From the NCBI RefSeq assembly GCF_010994755.1, contig NZ_WHSB02000015.1, positions 1 to 64,000 of the forward strand: DNA of 64,000 nucleotides, written 5' to 3'. Below are positions 46,134 through 55,095 of this stretch, piece after piece (the stretch's first letter is position 1; each line of letters starts with the position of its first letter). Source of the stretch: Shinella lacus (GTDB lineage: Bacteria; Pseudomonadota; Alphaproteobacteria; Rhizobiales; Rhizobiaceae). The position numbers and the translations under genes were made by a program. The notes under the pieces are model-generated. The model saw only the letters and a list, made by a program, of their open reading frames with translations, made no database searches and was not told the origin of the DNA.

Positions 46134-47354
46134 TTAGAGCTCCATGCCGAGGATCTTGCCGACGGTGAAGATATCCTTGTCGCCGCGGCCGGAGAGGTTC
46201 ATCAGGATGATCTGGTCCTTGCCCATTTTCGGCGCACGCTTGATGACTTCGGCAATGGCGTGGCTCGGCTCCAGTGCGGGAATGATGCCTTCGAGCCTGG
46301 TCAGAAGCTGGAAGGCTTCCAGCGCCTCGTCGTCCATGATCGGCACATATTCGGCGCGGCCGATTTCGTGCAGCCAGGCATGTTCGGGGCCGATGCCCGG
46401 ATAGTCGAGGCCGGCGGAGATGGAGTGGCCTTCCTTGATCTGGCCGTCGGCATCCTGCAGAAGATAGGTGCGGTTGCCATGCAGCACGCCCGGCGAACCG
46501 GCGGTGAGCGAGGCACAGTGCAGGTCACCATCGAGGCCCTTGCCGCCGGCTTCGACGCCGACGATCTGGACGCTCTTGTCGTCGAGGAAGGGATGGAAGA
46601 TGCCGATGGCGTTGGAACCGCCGCCGACGGCCGCGATGACCATGTCCGGCAGGCGACCTTCGGCTTCGAGAATCTGCTCGCGGGCTTCCGTGCCGATCAC
46701 CGCCTGGAAATCGCGCACCAGCTCCGGATAGGGATGCGGGCCGGCGGCGGTGCCGATCAGGTAATAGGTGTCCTCGACATTGGTGACCCAATCACGCAGC
46801 GCCTCGTTCATGGCGTCTTTCAGCGTGCCGCTGCCGGCGGTGACGGGGCGAACCTCCGCACCGAGCAGCTTCATGCGGAAGACGTTCGGCGCCTGACGCT
46901 CGACGTCGGTGGCACCCATGTAAACGACGCAGGGGAAGCCGAAGCGCGCGGCAACGGTGGCGGAGGCCACGCCGTGCTGGCCGGCACCGGTTTCGGCGAT
47001 GATGCGCGTCTTGCCCATGCGCTTGGCGAGCAGGATCTGGCCGATGCAATTGTTGATCTTGTGCGAACCGGTGTGGTTCAGCTCCTCGCGCTTGAAATAG
47101 ATTTTTGCGCCGCCGAGATGCTCCGTCAGCCGTTCGGCGAAATAAAGCGGGCTCGGGCGGCCGATATAATGGGTGCCGAGATGCTTGAGTTCGGCCTGGA
47201 AGGCGGGATCGGTCTTCGCCTTGTCCCATTCGTCCTGAAGCTCGAGGATCAGCGGCATCAGGGTTTCGGCAACGAAACGACCGCCGAAAATGCCGAAACG
47301 GCCGTCCTCGTCCGGACCTTCCCGGTACGAATTCAGGTTGGGTGACTGGTTCAC
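46134..47354 (-). CDS. trpB: tryptophan synthase beta subunit
   Basis: PLP enzyme of 406 residues joining indole and serine. The PLP lysine is Lys99 in [20 protein letters not shown] and the phosphate loop GGGSNAIG are intact. The start is GTG at 47354, overlapping the trpF stop (GTGA), so trpF and trpB are coupled. Confidence 0.97.
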   Translation of the reverse strand: MNQSPNLNSYREGPDEDGRFGIFGGRFVAETLMPLILELQDEWDKAKTDPAFQAELKHLGTHYIGRPSPLYFAERLTEHLGGAKIYFKREELNHTGSHKINNCIGQILLAKRMGKTRIIAETGAGQHGVASATVAARFGFPCVVYMGATDVERQAPNVFRMKLLGAEVRPVTAGSGTLKDAMNEALRDWVTNVEDTYYLIGTAAGPHPYPELVRDFQAVIGTEAREQILEAEGRLPDMVIAAVGGGSNAIGIFHPFLDDKSVQIVGVEAGGKGLDGDLHCASLTAGSPGVLHGNRTYLLQDADGQIKEGHSISAGLDYPGIGPEHAWLHEIGRAEYVPIMDDEALEAFQLLTRLEGIIPALEPSHAIAEVIKRAPKMGKDQIILMNLSGRGDKDIFTVGKILGMEL

Positions 47355-48025
47355 TTGCCTCTCCCTGCGACGGCGGTCTCGCGTTCCGCTTTTCGTGCCG
47401 CTTCAAAAAACGCTTCGATCAGGCCGAGATCCTTGACGCCCGGGGCGCTTTCGAGCCCGGAACTGGCATCGATGCCCGGCGCGCCGGTGAGCTCGATGGC
47501 CTCGGCGAGGTTATCCTTGTTCAACCCACCGGAAAGCATGTAATCGACGCTTCCGTCAAGCAAATGCATCAGCGTCCAGTCGAAGGACACGCCATTGCCG
47601 CCCGGAAGCTCGGAGCCCGCCGGCGGCTTGGCATCGAACAGGAAGCGATCGGCAATGCCGATATAGGGCTCGACCTTCTTCAGATCGTCCGCATCGCGCA
47701 CCGAAAGGGCCTTCATGACCGGCAGTCCATAGACCGCCTTGACGTTCAGCACGCGTTCCGGCGTTTCACTGCCATGCAGCTGGAGAATGTCCGGCGAAAG
47801 CTGGTCGACGATCTCGTCCAGCGTGTCATTGTCGGCATTGACCGTCACGGCGACGATTTTCACGCGGCCGCGCACGCGGTCTGCCAGACGTCCGGCGTCC
47901 GACGGCTCGATGTTGCGCGGGCTCTTGGGAAAGAAGATGAAGCCGATATGGCTGGCACCGAGCGAAACGGCCTTGTCGACGGCCTCCTCGGTCTTCAGTC
48001 CGCAGATTTTAATGTCGAGTTTCAT
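47351..48025 (-). CDS. trpF: phosphoribosylanthranilate isomerase
   Basis: TIM-barrel isomerase of 224 residues. The general base is Cys8 in DIKICGLK and the general acid is the aspartate in [12 protein letters not shown] at 48025 (MKLDIKICG) is the family start, although the bases before it are pyrimidine-rich and give a poor ribosome binding site. First gene of trpF-trpB-trpA-accD-folC; trpC, trpD and trpE are elsewhere. Confidence 0.95.
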   Translation of the reverse strand: MKLDIKICGLKTEEAVDKAVSLGASHIGFIFFPKSPRNIEPSDAGRLADRVRGRVKIVAVTVNADNDTLDEIVDQLSPDILQLHGSETPERVLNVKAVYGLPVMKALSVRDADDLKKVEPYIGIADRFLFDAKPPAGSELPGGNGVSFDWTLMHLLDGSVDYMLSGGLNKDNLAEAIELTGAPGIDASSGLESAPGVKDLGLIEAFFEAARKAERETAVAGRGK

Positions 48026-48166
48026 GGGGAGGGAAGTCGCACGATTTTCCCGAAGAGTCGAGCCGAAAGACGGCGGTGGATCGCCCGAAACCGGCAACCG
48101 AACCGGCACCCTTGCATGGGCGCCAAGCGGGCCCATATTCACAAAAGACATCGACCGGAGACCTCC

Positions 48167-48361
48167 ATGCGGCTCATCATCGCCATCCTTCTGCCCTTCC
48201 TCGTGTTTTTCACCATCGGGCGGCCGATCGCGGGCATTATCTGCCTCATTTTGCAGATCACGCTGATCGGCTGGCTGCCGGCCGCGATCTGGGCCGTCTA
48301 TGCGCTCGGGCAGTACAATACCGACAAGAAAATCCGCGACGCGCTCGCTGACCGCCGCTGA
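48167..48361 (+). CDS. YqaE/Pmp3 family membrane protein
   Basis: Protein of 64 residues with two transmembrane helices (LIIAILLPFLVFFTIG and AGIICLILQITLIGWLPAAIWAVYAL) joined by a short loop. The GWLPAAIWAVYAL block is the Pmp3/YqaE signature. Relatives in yeast and plants modulate membrane potential under salt stress; the bacterial role is unclear. GGAG precedes the ATG by 6 bases. It is divergent from trpF. Confidence 0.85.
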   Translation: MRLIIAILLPFLVFFTIGRPIAGIICLILQITLIGWLPAAIWAVYALGQYNTDKKIRDALADRR

Positions 48362-48374
48362 ATTCTGAATTGCG

Positions 48375-49148
48375 TCAGCCGAAGTCGACCGCGTGCAGCA
48401 AGCTGCCATTGCGCTTCAGCCAGCGCTTGGCGTCTTCCATGCCGGGGCAGAGCTGCTCGCAGAGCGTCCAGAAGGCCGGGCTGTGGTTCATCTCGCGCAG
48501 ATGCGCCACTTCGTGCGCGGCGAGATAATCGATCACATGCGGCGGCGCCATGGCTATGCGCCAGGAGAAGCTGAGCGCGCCATCCACCGAGCAGGAGCCC
48601 CAGCGGCTGCGCGTGTCGCGCAGCGTCAGCGACTTGACCCGCTTGCCGACGCGGCCGGCGTGAACGGCGACCAACCGGTCCAACTCCAGCCGCGCTTCCT
48701 TCTTCAGAAAATCGCTGATGCGGCGCGGGATGCTCTCCTCCATGCCACCGACGCGCAGCACCGCCTCGTCATCGATGATCAGGGCCTCCGTCAGGCCACG
48801 CAGCCGGCCCGTCGCCTCGATGCGGTGCGAGACGCCGCGGATCATGACATAGCCGCCGTCGGCCAGCTCGTTGGTCGAGCGGAACTTGGCAAGCTTCGTC
48901 ATCAGCCAGCCCTGGTGGCGATCGAGGAAATCGCGGATATCGCGCTCCGGCACGCCATTCGGCACCGTCATGCGCAGCGCCCGGCCGCCGGGCTCGATGC
49001 GCAGCGTCAGCCGGGTCGCGCGCAGGTCGCGCCGGATGGTCAGCGGCAGGCGCCGGCCATTGACGTCGAGTTCGCGCATCTCCGGCGGAGGCGGCGTCTT
49101 CAGGGCCTTGCGGGGCTTGCGAAGCGAGGAGAACATGGCACCTTTCAT
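48375..49148 (-). CDS. YgjP-like (DUF45) metal-dependent hydrolase
   Basis: Protein of 257 residues with a zinc metallopeptidase motif AAHEVAHLREMNHSPAFW: His212, Glu213, His216 and the third ligand His222. SRWGSCS is the family's second block. It is annotated elsewhere as M48-type or UPF-like; its substrate is unknown. The ATG at 49148 or the one four codons later may be used. Its upstream region contains the terminator and palindrome of the next gene. Confidence 0.85.
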   Translation of the reverse strand: MKGAMFSSLRKPRKALKTPPPPEMRELDVNGRRLPLTIRRDLRATRLTLRIEPGGRALRMTVPNGVPERDIRDFLDRHQGWLMTKLAKFRSTNELADGGYVMIRGVSHRIEATGRLRGLTEALIIDDEAVLRVGGMEESIPRRISDFLKKEARLELDRLVAVHAGRVGKRVKSLTLRDTRSRWGSCSVDGALSFSWRIAMAPPHVIDYLAAHEVAHLREMNHSPAFWTLCEQLCPGMEDAKRWLKRNGSLLHAVDFG

Positions 49149-49181
49149 AGCCGATTCGGGCCCGACTGAAACGCCTCAACG

Positions 49182-49206
49182 AAAAACCGGCGCACGAGGC
49201 GCCGGT
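49182..49206 (-). terminator. Rho-independent terminator of the DUF2852 gene
   Basis: On the minus strand ACCGGCGC / GCGCCGGT forms an 8-bp stem with a 5-base loop, followed by TTTTCG. It lies downstream of the palindromic repeat. Confidence 0.8.
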
Positions 49207-49220
49207 CGGGAATCTATTCC

Positions 49221-49308
49221 CCTCTTTCGTCATGGTCGGGCTTGACCCGACCATCCATGCCGCGGGTGCCGCGTGGATCCTCGGGTCAAGCCCGACCATG
49301 ACGAGGGG
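49221..49308. repeat. long palindromic intergenic repeat
   Basis: The arms 49228-49250 and 49281-49303 (each 23 bases, starting CGTCATGGTCGGG and ending CCCGACCATGACG) are perfect inverted repeats. The outer CCCCTC/GAGGGG extends the pairing after a TTT bulge, and the 30-base interior (ATCCATGC...GCGTGGAT) folds again. The motif of CGTCATGGTCGGGCTTGACCC with GTGGATCCTCGGGTC is common between genes in rhizobia, as far as I recall. Confidence 0.85.
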
Positions 49309-49320
49309 TGAGGCAACGCC

Positions 49321-49758
49321 TCACGTTGCCGGGAAGCCCGGGACGTCGCCGTGGCCGGAGGCGCGGCGTTCGCGCATGAAGCGGTCGAACTCCTCCTGGT
49401 CCTTGGCGCGGCGAAGCTCGCGGACGTAGGAATCGAACTCTTCGCGCATCTCGTCGAGCTTGCGGCGCTCTTCATCGAGGCGCGACAGTTCGGCATCGCG
49501 CCAGTCGTCGAAGGCGACATTGCCGGTGGCGCTGCGGAACGAGGAACCGCCGCGGCGGCCACCCCATTTGCTGCGGCAGGAGGCAAACATGCCGTCAACC
49601 GTCTCGTTGGCGTCTTTCTTGAAGGATTTCAGGCGATCGCCGAAGATGATGTAGGCAAGCATGGCTAGGCCGAGGGGCCAGAACACCACGAAGCCGAGCA
49701 CCATCAGGGCGATGGTCGCAGGCGTCCAGTCCGGACGGATAAGCGCTGACTGGTTCAT
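49321..49758 (-). CDS. DUF2852 domain protein
   Basis: Protein of 145 residues. Residues about 13-40 are a membrane segment (ATIALMVLGFVVFWPLGLAMLAYIIFG), and the rest is a charged coiled-coil-like tail (SRLDEERRKLDEMREEFDSYV...). This is the DUF2852 pattern of alphaproteobacteria; function unknown. The ATG at 49758 (MNQSALIRPDW) has AGGA 9 bases upstream; an in-frame TTG lies two codons earlier. A hairpin GGAAACCA/TGGTTTCC (49782-49800) sits in its leader. Confidence 0.8.
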   Translation of the reverse strand: MNQSALIRPDWTPATIALMVLGFVVFWPLGLAMLAYIIFGDRLKSFKKDANETVDGMFASCRSKWGGRRGGSSFRSATGNVAFDDWRDAELSRLDEERRKLDEMREEFDSYVRELRRAKDQEEFDRFMRERRASGHGDVPGFPAT

Positions 49759-49881
49759 GTGCAATCTTCCTCACGATCGGCGGAAACCACCCTGGTTTCC
49801 GACGATTCCGATGTGGGCAGAGCATGGATCGCGTTCAAGACAATGCCCGGCAAATTCGGGCAAGTGCCTGAAAGCGGCCCA

Positions 49882-49909
49882 GAAAATCAGGCGGCAGCGC
49901 CTGATTTTC
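49882..49909 (-). terminator. terminator hairpin overlapping the phaZ stop
   Basis: GAAAATCAGGCG (49882-49893) and CGCCTGATTTTC (49898-49909) form a perfect 12-bp stem with a GCAG loop. On the minus strand the right arm contains the phaZ stop codon TGA followed by TTTTC. Confidence 0.6.
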
Positions 49910-51176
49910 CGCCCTTGATGACGCGCGGCACCTGCTTTGCCTTCTCGCTGCGGGCATGCTCGGCGATGAAGGACAGGATGCGCGGCGCGATTTCCTTGCG
50001 GAAGCGCGAGCCGTTGAAGACCCCGTAATGGCCGACATCCGGCTGCATGTAGTGCATGCGCATGTCGTCCGGAATGTTGGTGCAGATGGTCTGCGCCGCC
50101 TGGGTCTGGCCGACGCCGGAAATGTCGTCGTTCTCGCCTTCGACGGTGAGCAGCGCCACCTTGCGGATCGCCGTCGTATCGACGGGACGCGTGCGGTGCA
50201 TCATCTCGCCCTTCGGCAGCGCGTGTTTCATGAACACGGTCTCGACCGTCTGGAGATAGAATTCCGCCGTCAGGTCCATGACCGCCAGATACTCGTCGTA
50301 GAAATCCCGGTGTTTTTCGGCCGCATCGCCATCGTTCTTCACGAGATGGGCGAAAAACTCCTTGTGCGCGACGACGTGGCGGTCGAGGTTCATCGACATG
50401 AAACCGGAAAGTTGCAGGAAGCCCGGATAGACCATGCGCATGAAGCCCGGCTGCGGCCACGGCACCGGCATGATAACATTGTCGCGGAACCAGTCGATCG
50501 GCTTTTCTTCCGCCAGCTTGTTGACGGCGGTCGGGTTGATGCGCGTGTCGATCGGTCCGCCCATCAGTGTCATGGTGGAGGGCGACAGCGGATCGTCATC
50601 GGCTTCCATGACGGCGACGGCGGCCAGCACCGGCACGGCCGGCTGGCAGACGGCGATGACATGGGTATCCGGCCCCAGCGCATGCAGCATCTGGATGACA
50701 TAGTCGATATAGTCGTCGAGATCGAAGGTGCCGTCGGAGAGCGGCACCATGCGCGCATCGATCCAATCGGTGATGTGCACTTCCGCGTGCGGCAGCAGCG
50801 CTTCGACGGTGCCGCGCAGCAGCGTCGCATAGTGGCCGGACATCGGCGCGACGATCAGCACTTTTGGATCGCGGCGGTGGCCGGCCGGCAAACAGCGCTC
50901 GAAATGCACGAGATTGCAGAAGGGCTGCTTCCAGACGACCTTCTCATGCACGGAAATCGTCTTGCCGTCGATGAGCGTGGTCGGGAGGTCGAATTCAGGC
51001 TTGCCGTATCGCCGGGTCGAGCGTTCGAGGACCTCGAAGCCCGCGGCCATGGTGCGGCCGAAATAGGTGTGCGAGACCGGATTGAGCGGGTTGCGGAAGG
51101 CCATCCGCATCTGGTCCGCGACGGCGCGCCAGGGCGCCATCATCGCATGGTTCATTTCATAGAGCTGATAATACAT
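49887..51176 (-). CDS. phaZ: intracellular polyhydroxybutyrate depolymerase
   Basis: Protein of 429 residues of the PhaZ family, which mobilises PHB granules. The nucleophile is expected to be Cys177 in HVIAVCQPAVPVLA, the Cys-for-Ser lipase box of intracellular depolymerases; FDLDDYIDYV and MTLMGGPIDTRINP are typical. The ATG at 51176 (MYYQLYEMNH) matches the family start. It is transcribed alone. Confidence 0.94.
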   Translation of the reverse strand: MYYQLYEMNHAMMAPWRAVADQMRMAFRNPLNPVSHTYFGRTMAAGFEVLERSTRRYGKPEFDLPTTLIDGKTISVHEKVVWKQPFCNLVHFERCLPAGHRRDPKVLIVAPMSGHYATLLRGTVEALLPHAEVHITDWIDARMVPLSDGTFDLDDYIDYVIQMLHALGPDTHVIAVCQPAVPVLAAVAVMEADDDPLSPSTMTLMGGPIDTRINPTAVNKLAEEKPIDWFRDNVIMPVPWPQPGFMRMVYPGFLQLSGFMSMNLDRHVVAHKEFFAHLVKNDGDAAEKHRDFYDEYLAVMDLTAEFYLQTVETVFMKHALPKGEMMHRTRPVDTTAIRKVALLTVEGENDDISGVGQTQAAQTICTNIPDDMRMHYMQPDVGHYGVFNGSRFRKEIAPRILSFIAEHARSEKAKQVPRVIKGGKSGAAA

Positions 51177-51373
51177 TGAACGCGACACCCCGTCTTGGAC
51201 AGTGCAGGCCGGAATGGCCGCCTCGTCCGGATCATCCCGGTTTCCGCAGGTGCGAAAGACTAACACGTTTTCGCTGCGGAGCAACAGACCGGAGCCGACC
51301 GGTCCGAGAGCATGGTAGGCCGCAGACCTTTCGCGGACATGAACAAATCCAGCGGGTAAGAGATCACGCCGCC

Positions 51374-52390
51374 CTATGCTGCGACGCGCACAATGGCCTT
51401 GATGAGACCCGATTTTTCCGTCGCCCAGCGGGCGAGGTCCACGGGCACGCGGTCGAGCGTGGTGCGGTGGGTGACGAGCGCCTCGACCGGCACCTGGCCG
51501 GCGCGGATATTTGCCATGACATGCTCGAAATCGGCGCGCGTGGCATTGCGGCTGCCGACCAGCGTCATCTCGCGCTTGTGGAATTCCGGATCGGAAAAGC
51601 GGATCTCGTCCTTGACGACGCTGACGAGCACCAGGGCGCCGCCATGGGCGACATAGGCGAAGGCCGCCTCCATCGATTTTGCATAACCCGTCGCGTCGAA
51701 GACGACATCGAAACCATCGCCACCGGTCGCCGTGGATACCGCCGCGGCAGCGGCGTCTCCCGCCAGAATGCCGCTGGTAAAACCAAAACGCTCGGCGGCG
51801 ATGGCAAGGCGTTCGGCGGATGTGTCCATCAGCGTCACTGCATGGCCGGCGATACGCGAGAAGAGCGCGGTGCCGAGGCCGATCGGGCCGGCGCCGATGA
51901 CCAGCGCACGAGACCCGGCCGGCGCCTGCGAACGGCGGACCGCGTGGGCACCGATCGCCAGGAATTCGACGGTCGCGGCCGCTTCCAGGGAAAGGCCATC
52001 AGCCGGATAAAGATTATCCGCCGGCAGCACGATCTCCTCGCAGAAGGCGCCATCCGTATGCACGCCGAGCACACGGATCGCCATGCAGCAGTTCGGCTTG
52101 CCCTGCCGGCAGGCGACGCAGGTGCCGCAGGACAAATACGGGTTGACGACGACGGGGGCGCCGACGGCAAATGCGCTCGTGCCGGGATCGACGACGGTGG
52201 CGGAAACCTCGTGGCCCATCACCCGCGGGTATTCGAGGAACGGGTGTTTGCCCTCGAAAATATGGTAGTCGGTGCCGCAGATGCCGACATGGCTGATGGC
52301 GAGACGCACCCAGCCTTTCGGAAGCGTAGCCGGATTCTCCCGCTCGACCGCCTCCAGGCGGCCGGGCTCGACGCAGACGATTGTCTTCAT
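51374..52390 (-). CDS. zinc-dependent alcohol dehydrogenase (medium-chain)
   Basis: Protein of 338 residues. The catalytic zinc ligands are Cys38 (GICGTDYHIFEG), His60-Glu61 (VMGHE) and a later Glu. The structural zinc cysteines are Cys88, 91, 94 and 101/102 (CGTCVACRQGKPNCC). The Rossmann fold is at GAGPIGLG. It resembles sorbitol/L-threonine dehydrogenase and L-galactonate/L-fuconate-type oxidoreductases. It starts one base before the ABC permease stop, so it belongs to the same minus-strand operon as the importer. Confidence 0.85.
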   Translation of the reverse strand: MKTIVCVEPGRLEAVERENPATLPKGWVRLAISHVGICGTDYHIFEGKHPFLEYPRVMGHEVSATVVDPGTSAFAVGAPVVVNPYLSCGTCVACRQGKPNCCMAIRVLGVHTDGAFCEEIVLPADNLYPADGLSLEAAATVEFLAIGAHAVRRSQAPAGSRALVIGAGPIGLGTALFSRIAGHAVTLMDTSAERLAIAAERFGFTSGILAGDAAAAAVSTATGGDGFDVVFDATGYAKSMEAAFAYVAHGGALVLVSVVKDEIRFSDPEFHKREMTLVGSRNATRADFEHVMANIRAGQVPVEALVTHRTTLDRVPVDLARWATEKSGLIKAIVRVAA

Positions 52391-52391
52391 C

Positions 52392-53366
52392 TCAACGGCT
52401 TCCGCGGCGGCGCAGCTGGTCGAAATAGACGATGACGATGATCAGCAGGCCAGTGATGATGCGCTGCCAGAACGAATTGACGTTCAGGAGGTTCGCGCCG
52501 TTGTTGATGGTCGCCAGGATGAAGGCACCGAGCAGCGGCCCGTGCACCGAGCCGACCGCGCCGAACAGGCTGGTGCCGCCGATGACCGACGAGGCGATCG
52601 CCTGCAACTCCCAGCCTTCCGCCTGCGTGGCATTGCCGATGCCGATGCGCGAGGCGAGCAGCAGCCCGACGAAAGCGGCGCAGGTGGCAGACAGGATATA
52701 GGCGAGATAGATCGTGCGGTTGACATTGACGCCGGAAAGCCGTGCGGCCTCGGCATTCGAGCCGACCGCGAAGAGATAACGCCCCCAGCGTGAGAGGTGC
52801 AGGAAGACGAAGGCCGGGATCGCCACCAGGATCACCATCCAGAACAGGCTCGGCACGCCGAGGAAATCGGTGCGCGAGAAGTTGGTGAAGCCTTCATGGT
52901 TGATCGAGATCGTCGAGCCGTTGGTGATGAGCAGGCCGATGCCGCGCAGCGAGGTGAGCGTGGCGAGTGTGATGATGAAGGGCGGCAGGCCCATGCGCAC
53001 GATGCCGAAGCCATGGAAGGCGCCGATCGCCACCCCCATCAGCAGCGTCAGAATGATCGCCGCCCAGAGCGGCACGCCCGCCTGGAGCAGCCAGGCGACG
53101 ATGACGCTGGTGAAGCCGACGATGGCGCCGACCGAAAGGTCGATGCCGGCGGTGATGATCACGAAGGTCTGGCCGACCGCGAGGATCGCTGTCATGGCGC
53201 CCTGGCGCAGCAGGTTGCTGATATTGTTCGGCGACCAGAAGGCATTGGTCGACAGGCCGAGCAGCAGCCAGAGGAACAGCAAAAGGCCGAGCAGCGTCAG
53301 GCCGAGCAGGATGTTCGTGCCCTTCTTCGGTGCCGGTGCGCTTTCCGTCGTCGTCTCCACGCTCAT
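52392..53366 (-). CDS. sugar ABC transporter permease (RbsC-like)
   Basis: Membrane protein of 324 residues with about eight to ten transmembrane helices. The cytoplasmic coupling segment is GRYLFAVGSNAEAARLSGV, characteristic of the ribose-type (CUT2) permeases. AAGGAGA lies upstream of the ATG. It forms a homodimer with the downstream-named ATPase. Confidence 0.92.
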   Translation of the reverse strand: MSVETTTESAPAPKKGTNILLGLTLLGLLLFLWLLLGLSTNAFWSPNNISNLLRQGAMTAILAVGQTFVIITAGIDLSVGAIVGFTSVIVAWLLQAGVPLWAAIILTLLMGVAIGAFHGFGIVRMGLPPFIITLATLTSLRGIGLLITNGSTISINHEGFTNFSRTDFLGVPSLFWMVILVAIPAFVFLHLSRWGRYLFAVGSNAEAARLSGVNVNRTIYLAYILSATCAAFVGLLLASRIGIGNATQAEGWELQAIASSVIGGTSLFGAVGSVHGPLLGAFILATINNGANLLNVNSFWQRIITGLLIIVIVYFDQLRRRGSR

Positions 53367-53394
53367 GTTTGTTCTCCTTTATCGCGCGGCGGCA

Positions 53395-53456
53395 CTGCAT
53401 GTTTTCACGCAATCCCGGACGCAAAACCGCTTCGCACTTTTGCTGGTATTGCTCTA
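53395..53456 (-). repeat. dispersed rhizobial intergenic repeat, copy 3
   Basis: On the minus strand it starts TAGAGCAATACCAGC, whose TAG is also the stop codon of the ATPase gene, continues AAAAGTGCGAAGCGGTTTTG, and then CGTCCGGGATTGCGTG with an A-rich tail. The inner AAAA...TTTT and GCGAAGCGG form an imperfect hairpin. It sits between two genes of the same operon, so it must be transcribed. Confidence 0.8.
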
Positions 53457-55007
53457 AATGCCGATGGCCTGGGTCAGGACGTCCTCGTGCGAGGCCGCCC
53501 GGTGGTCGTGGCTGGCGACGAGCCGGCCGCCGCGGAAGACATGCAGCCGGTCGGAAAGCTCGTAGACCTCCGGCAGGTAGGACGAGATCAGGATGATGCC
53601 GGCGCCCTTTTTCAGAAGCTCGCCGAACAGGCGGTAGATTTCCGCCTTTGTGCCGACATCGACGCCGACCGTCGGCTCGTCGAAGATGAACAGCCGGGCG
53701 CCATGGCTCAGCCACTTGCCGATGACGATTTTCTGCTGGTTGCCCCCAGACATGGCGGAGGCGAGCACGCGGCGCGACGGCGTCTTGATGCTGAGATTGC
53801 GGATCTGCTGGTCGGCATTTGCCGCCTCGTCGCCCTTGCGGATCACGAGCCCCGAGCTCAACCGCTTGAAGATCGGCAGGTTTATGTTGAGGCCGATCGG
53901 CAGGTTGAGGCAGAGACCCTGGTCGCGACGACTTTCCGGCGCCAGCGCGATGCCGAGCTCCATGGCGTCGCGTTCGTTGCGAATGTCGACCTTCTTGCCG
54001 TCCCAGAAAACTTCACCGGCCGAAAGCGGCTGGCGGCCGTAGAGGCCGAGCGCGAATTCGCTGCGCCCGGCACCGATCAAACCATAGAGGCCGACGATTT
54101 CGCCCGAACGCACCGTCAGCGACACATCCTCGAAGCCGGGTCCCGAAAGCCCCTTCGTCTCGACGATGGTCTTGCCGATCGGCACCTTTTCCTTGTGGTA
54201 GATCTGCTCGATCGTGCGGTTGATCATCAGCGCGATCAGCTCGTTGTCGTTGGTCTCGCTGATAAGGCGCGTGCCGACATGGGTGCCGTCGCGCAGGACC
54301 GAGACGCGGTCGGCGAGCTCGAAGACCTCTTCCATGCGGTGGCTGATGTAGACGATGGTCACGCCCTGGTCGCGTAGCCGGCGAATGAGCCGGAAAAGCT
54401 GGGCGGATTCCTGGCGCGTCAGGTAGGCGGTCGGCTCGTCGAAGATGAGGAAGCGGATGCCGCGCATGGCGGCCTTGGCGGTGGCCACGAGCTGCTGCTG
54501 GCCGATGGTGAGGCTGCCGAGCAGGGCGCCTGCCGGCAGCAGGAAGCCGAGATCGTCGAGCACGGCCTGCGCCGCGCGCTCCATGGCACCCTTGCGCATC
54601 AGGCCGTAGCGATCCATCTCGTCGCCGAGGAACATGTTGGCCGCGACGGAGAGATGCGCGCAGAGCACGACCTCCTGATGCACCGCATTGATGCCGCGCT
54701 TGATGGCCTCGGTGGGGGTCGCGAGCTGCACCGGTTTGCCGCACCAGAACACCTCGCCCGCCGTGCGCCGGATAACCCCGGTCAGAAGTTTGATCAGCGT
54801 CGATTTGCCGGCACCGTTTTCGCCGACGATGGCGTGGATTTCGCCCGCCAGGAACGTCACCGTCGCCGGCTTCAGCGCTTCGACGAGGCCGTATTTCTTT
54901 TGAAGTCCCCGCAGTTCGAGGATTGGTGCGCCGCGCGGCACCGTTTCGGATTCGGCGAGTTTCGCCTCGTCTTCGTGCCGATGGCTGAGCTCTTCAAGGC
55001 TGCTCAT
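53454..55007 (-). CDS. sugar ABC transporter ATP-binding protein (RbsA-like)
   Basis: Double-NBD ATPase of 517 residues of the CUT2 type. The first P-loop is GENGAGKST (62-70) and its signature is SLTIGQQQLVATA. The second half has the usual degenerate P-loop GLIGAGRSE and signature MSGGNQQK. GGAGGAGA precedes ATG 55007. It forms the importer with the permease and the binding protein. Confidence 0.94.
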   Translation of the reverse strand: MSSLEELSHRHEDEAKLAESETVPRGAPILELRGLQKKYGLVEALKPATVTFLAGEIHAIVGENGAGKSTLIKLLTGVIRRTAGEVFWCGKPVQLATPTEAIKRGINAVHQEVVLCAHLSVAANMFLGDEMDRYGLMRKGAMERAAQAVLDDLGFLLPAGALLGSLTIGQQQLVATAKAAMRGIRFLIFDEPTAYLTRQESAQLFRLIRRLRDQGVTIVYISHRMEEVFELADRVSVLRDGTHVGTRLISETNDNELIALMINRTIEQIYHKEKVPIGKTIVETKGLSGPGFEDVSLTVRSGEIVGLYGLIGAGRSEFALGLYGRQPLSAGEVFWDGKKVDIRNERDAMELGIALAPESRRDQGLCLNLPIGLNINLPIFKRLSSGLVIRKGDEAANADQQIRNLSIKTPSRRVLASAMSGGNQQKIVIGKWLSHGARLFIFDEPTVGVDVGTKAEIYRLFGELLKKGAGIILISSYLPEVYELSDRLHVFRGGRLVASHDHRAASHEDVLTQAIGI

Positions 55008-55095
55008 CGCTGTCTCCTCCCGACTGCGTGGAAAGCGTCCCGCCCGGATCATGCGGCCCGGGCGGGAGATCGTCAAACGCCGTGCATGAAACCGA

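Noticed and set aside
42872-46168. 1098-codon plus-strand frame over folC, accD and trpA
   Set aside because: It runs antisense to three well-conserved genes and starts inside trxA; no domain is recognisable.
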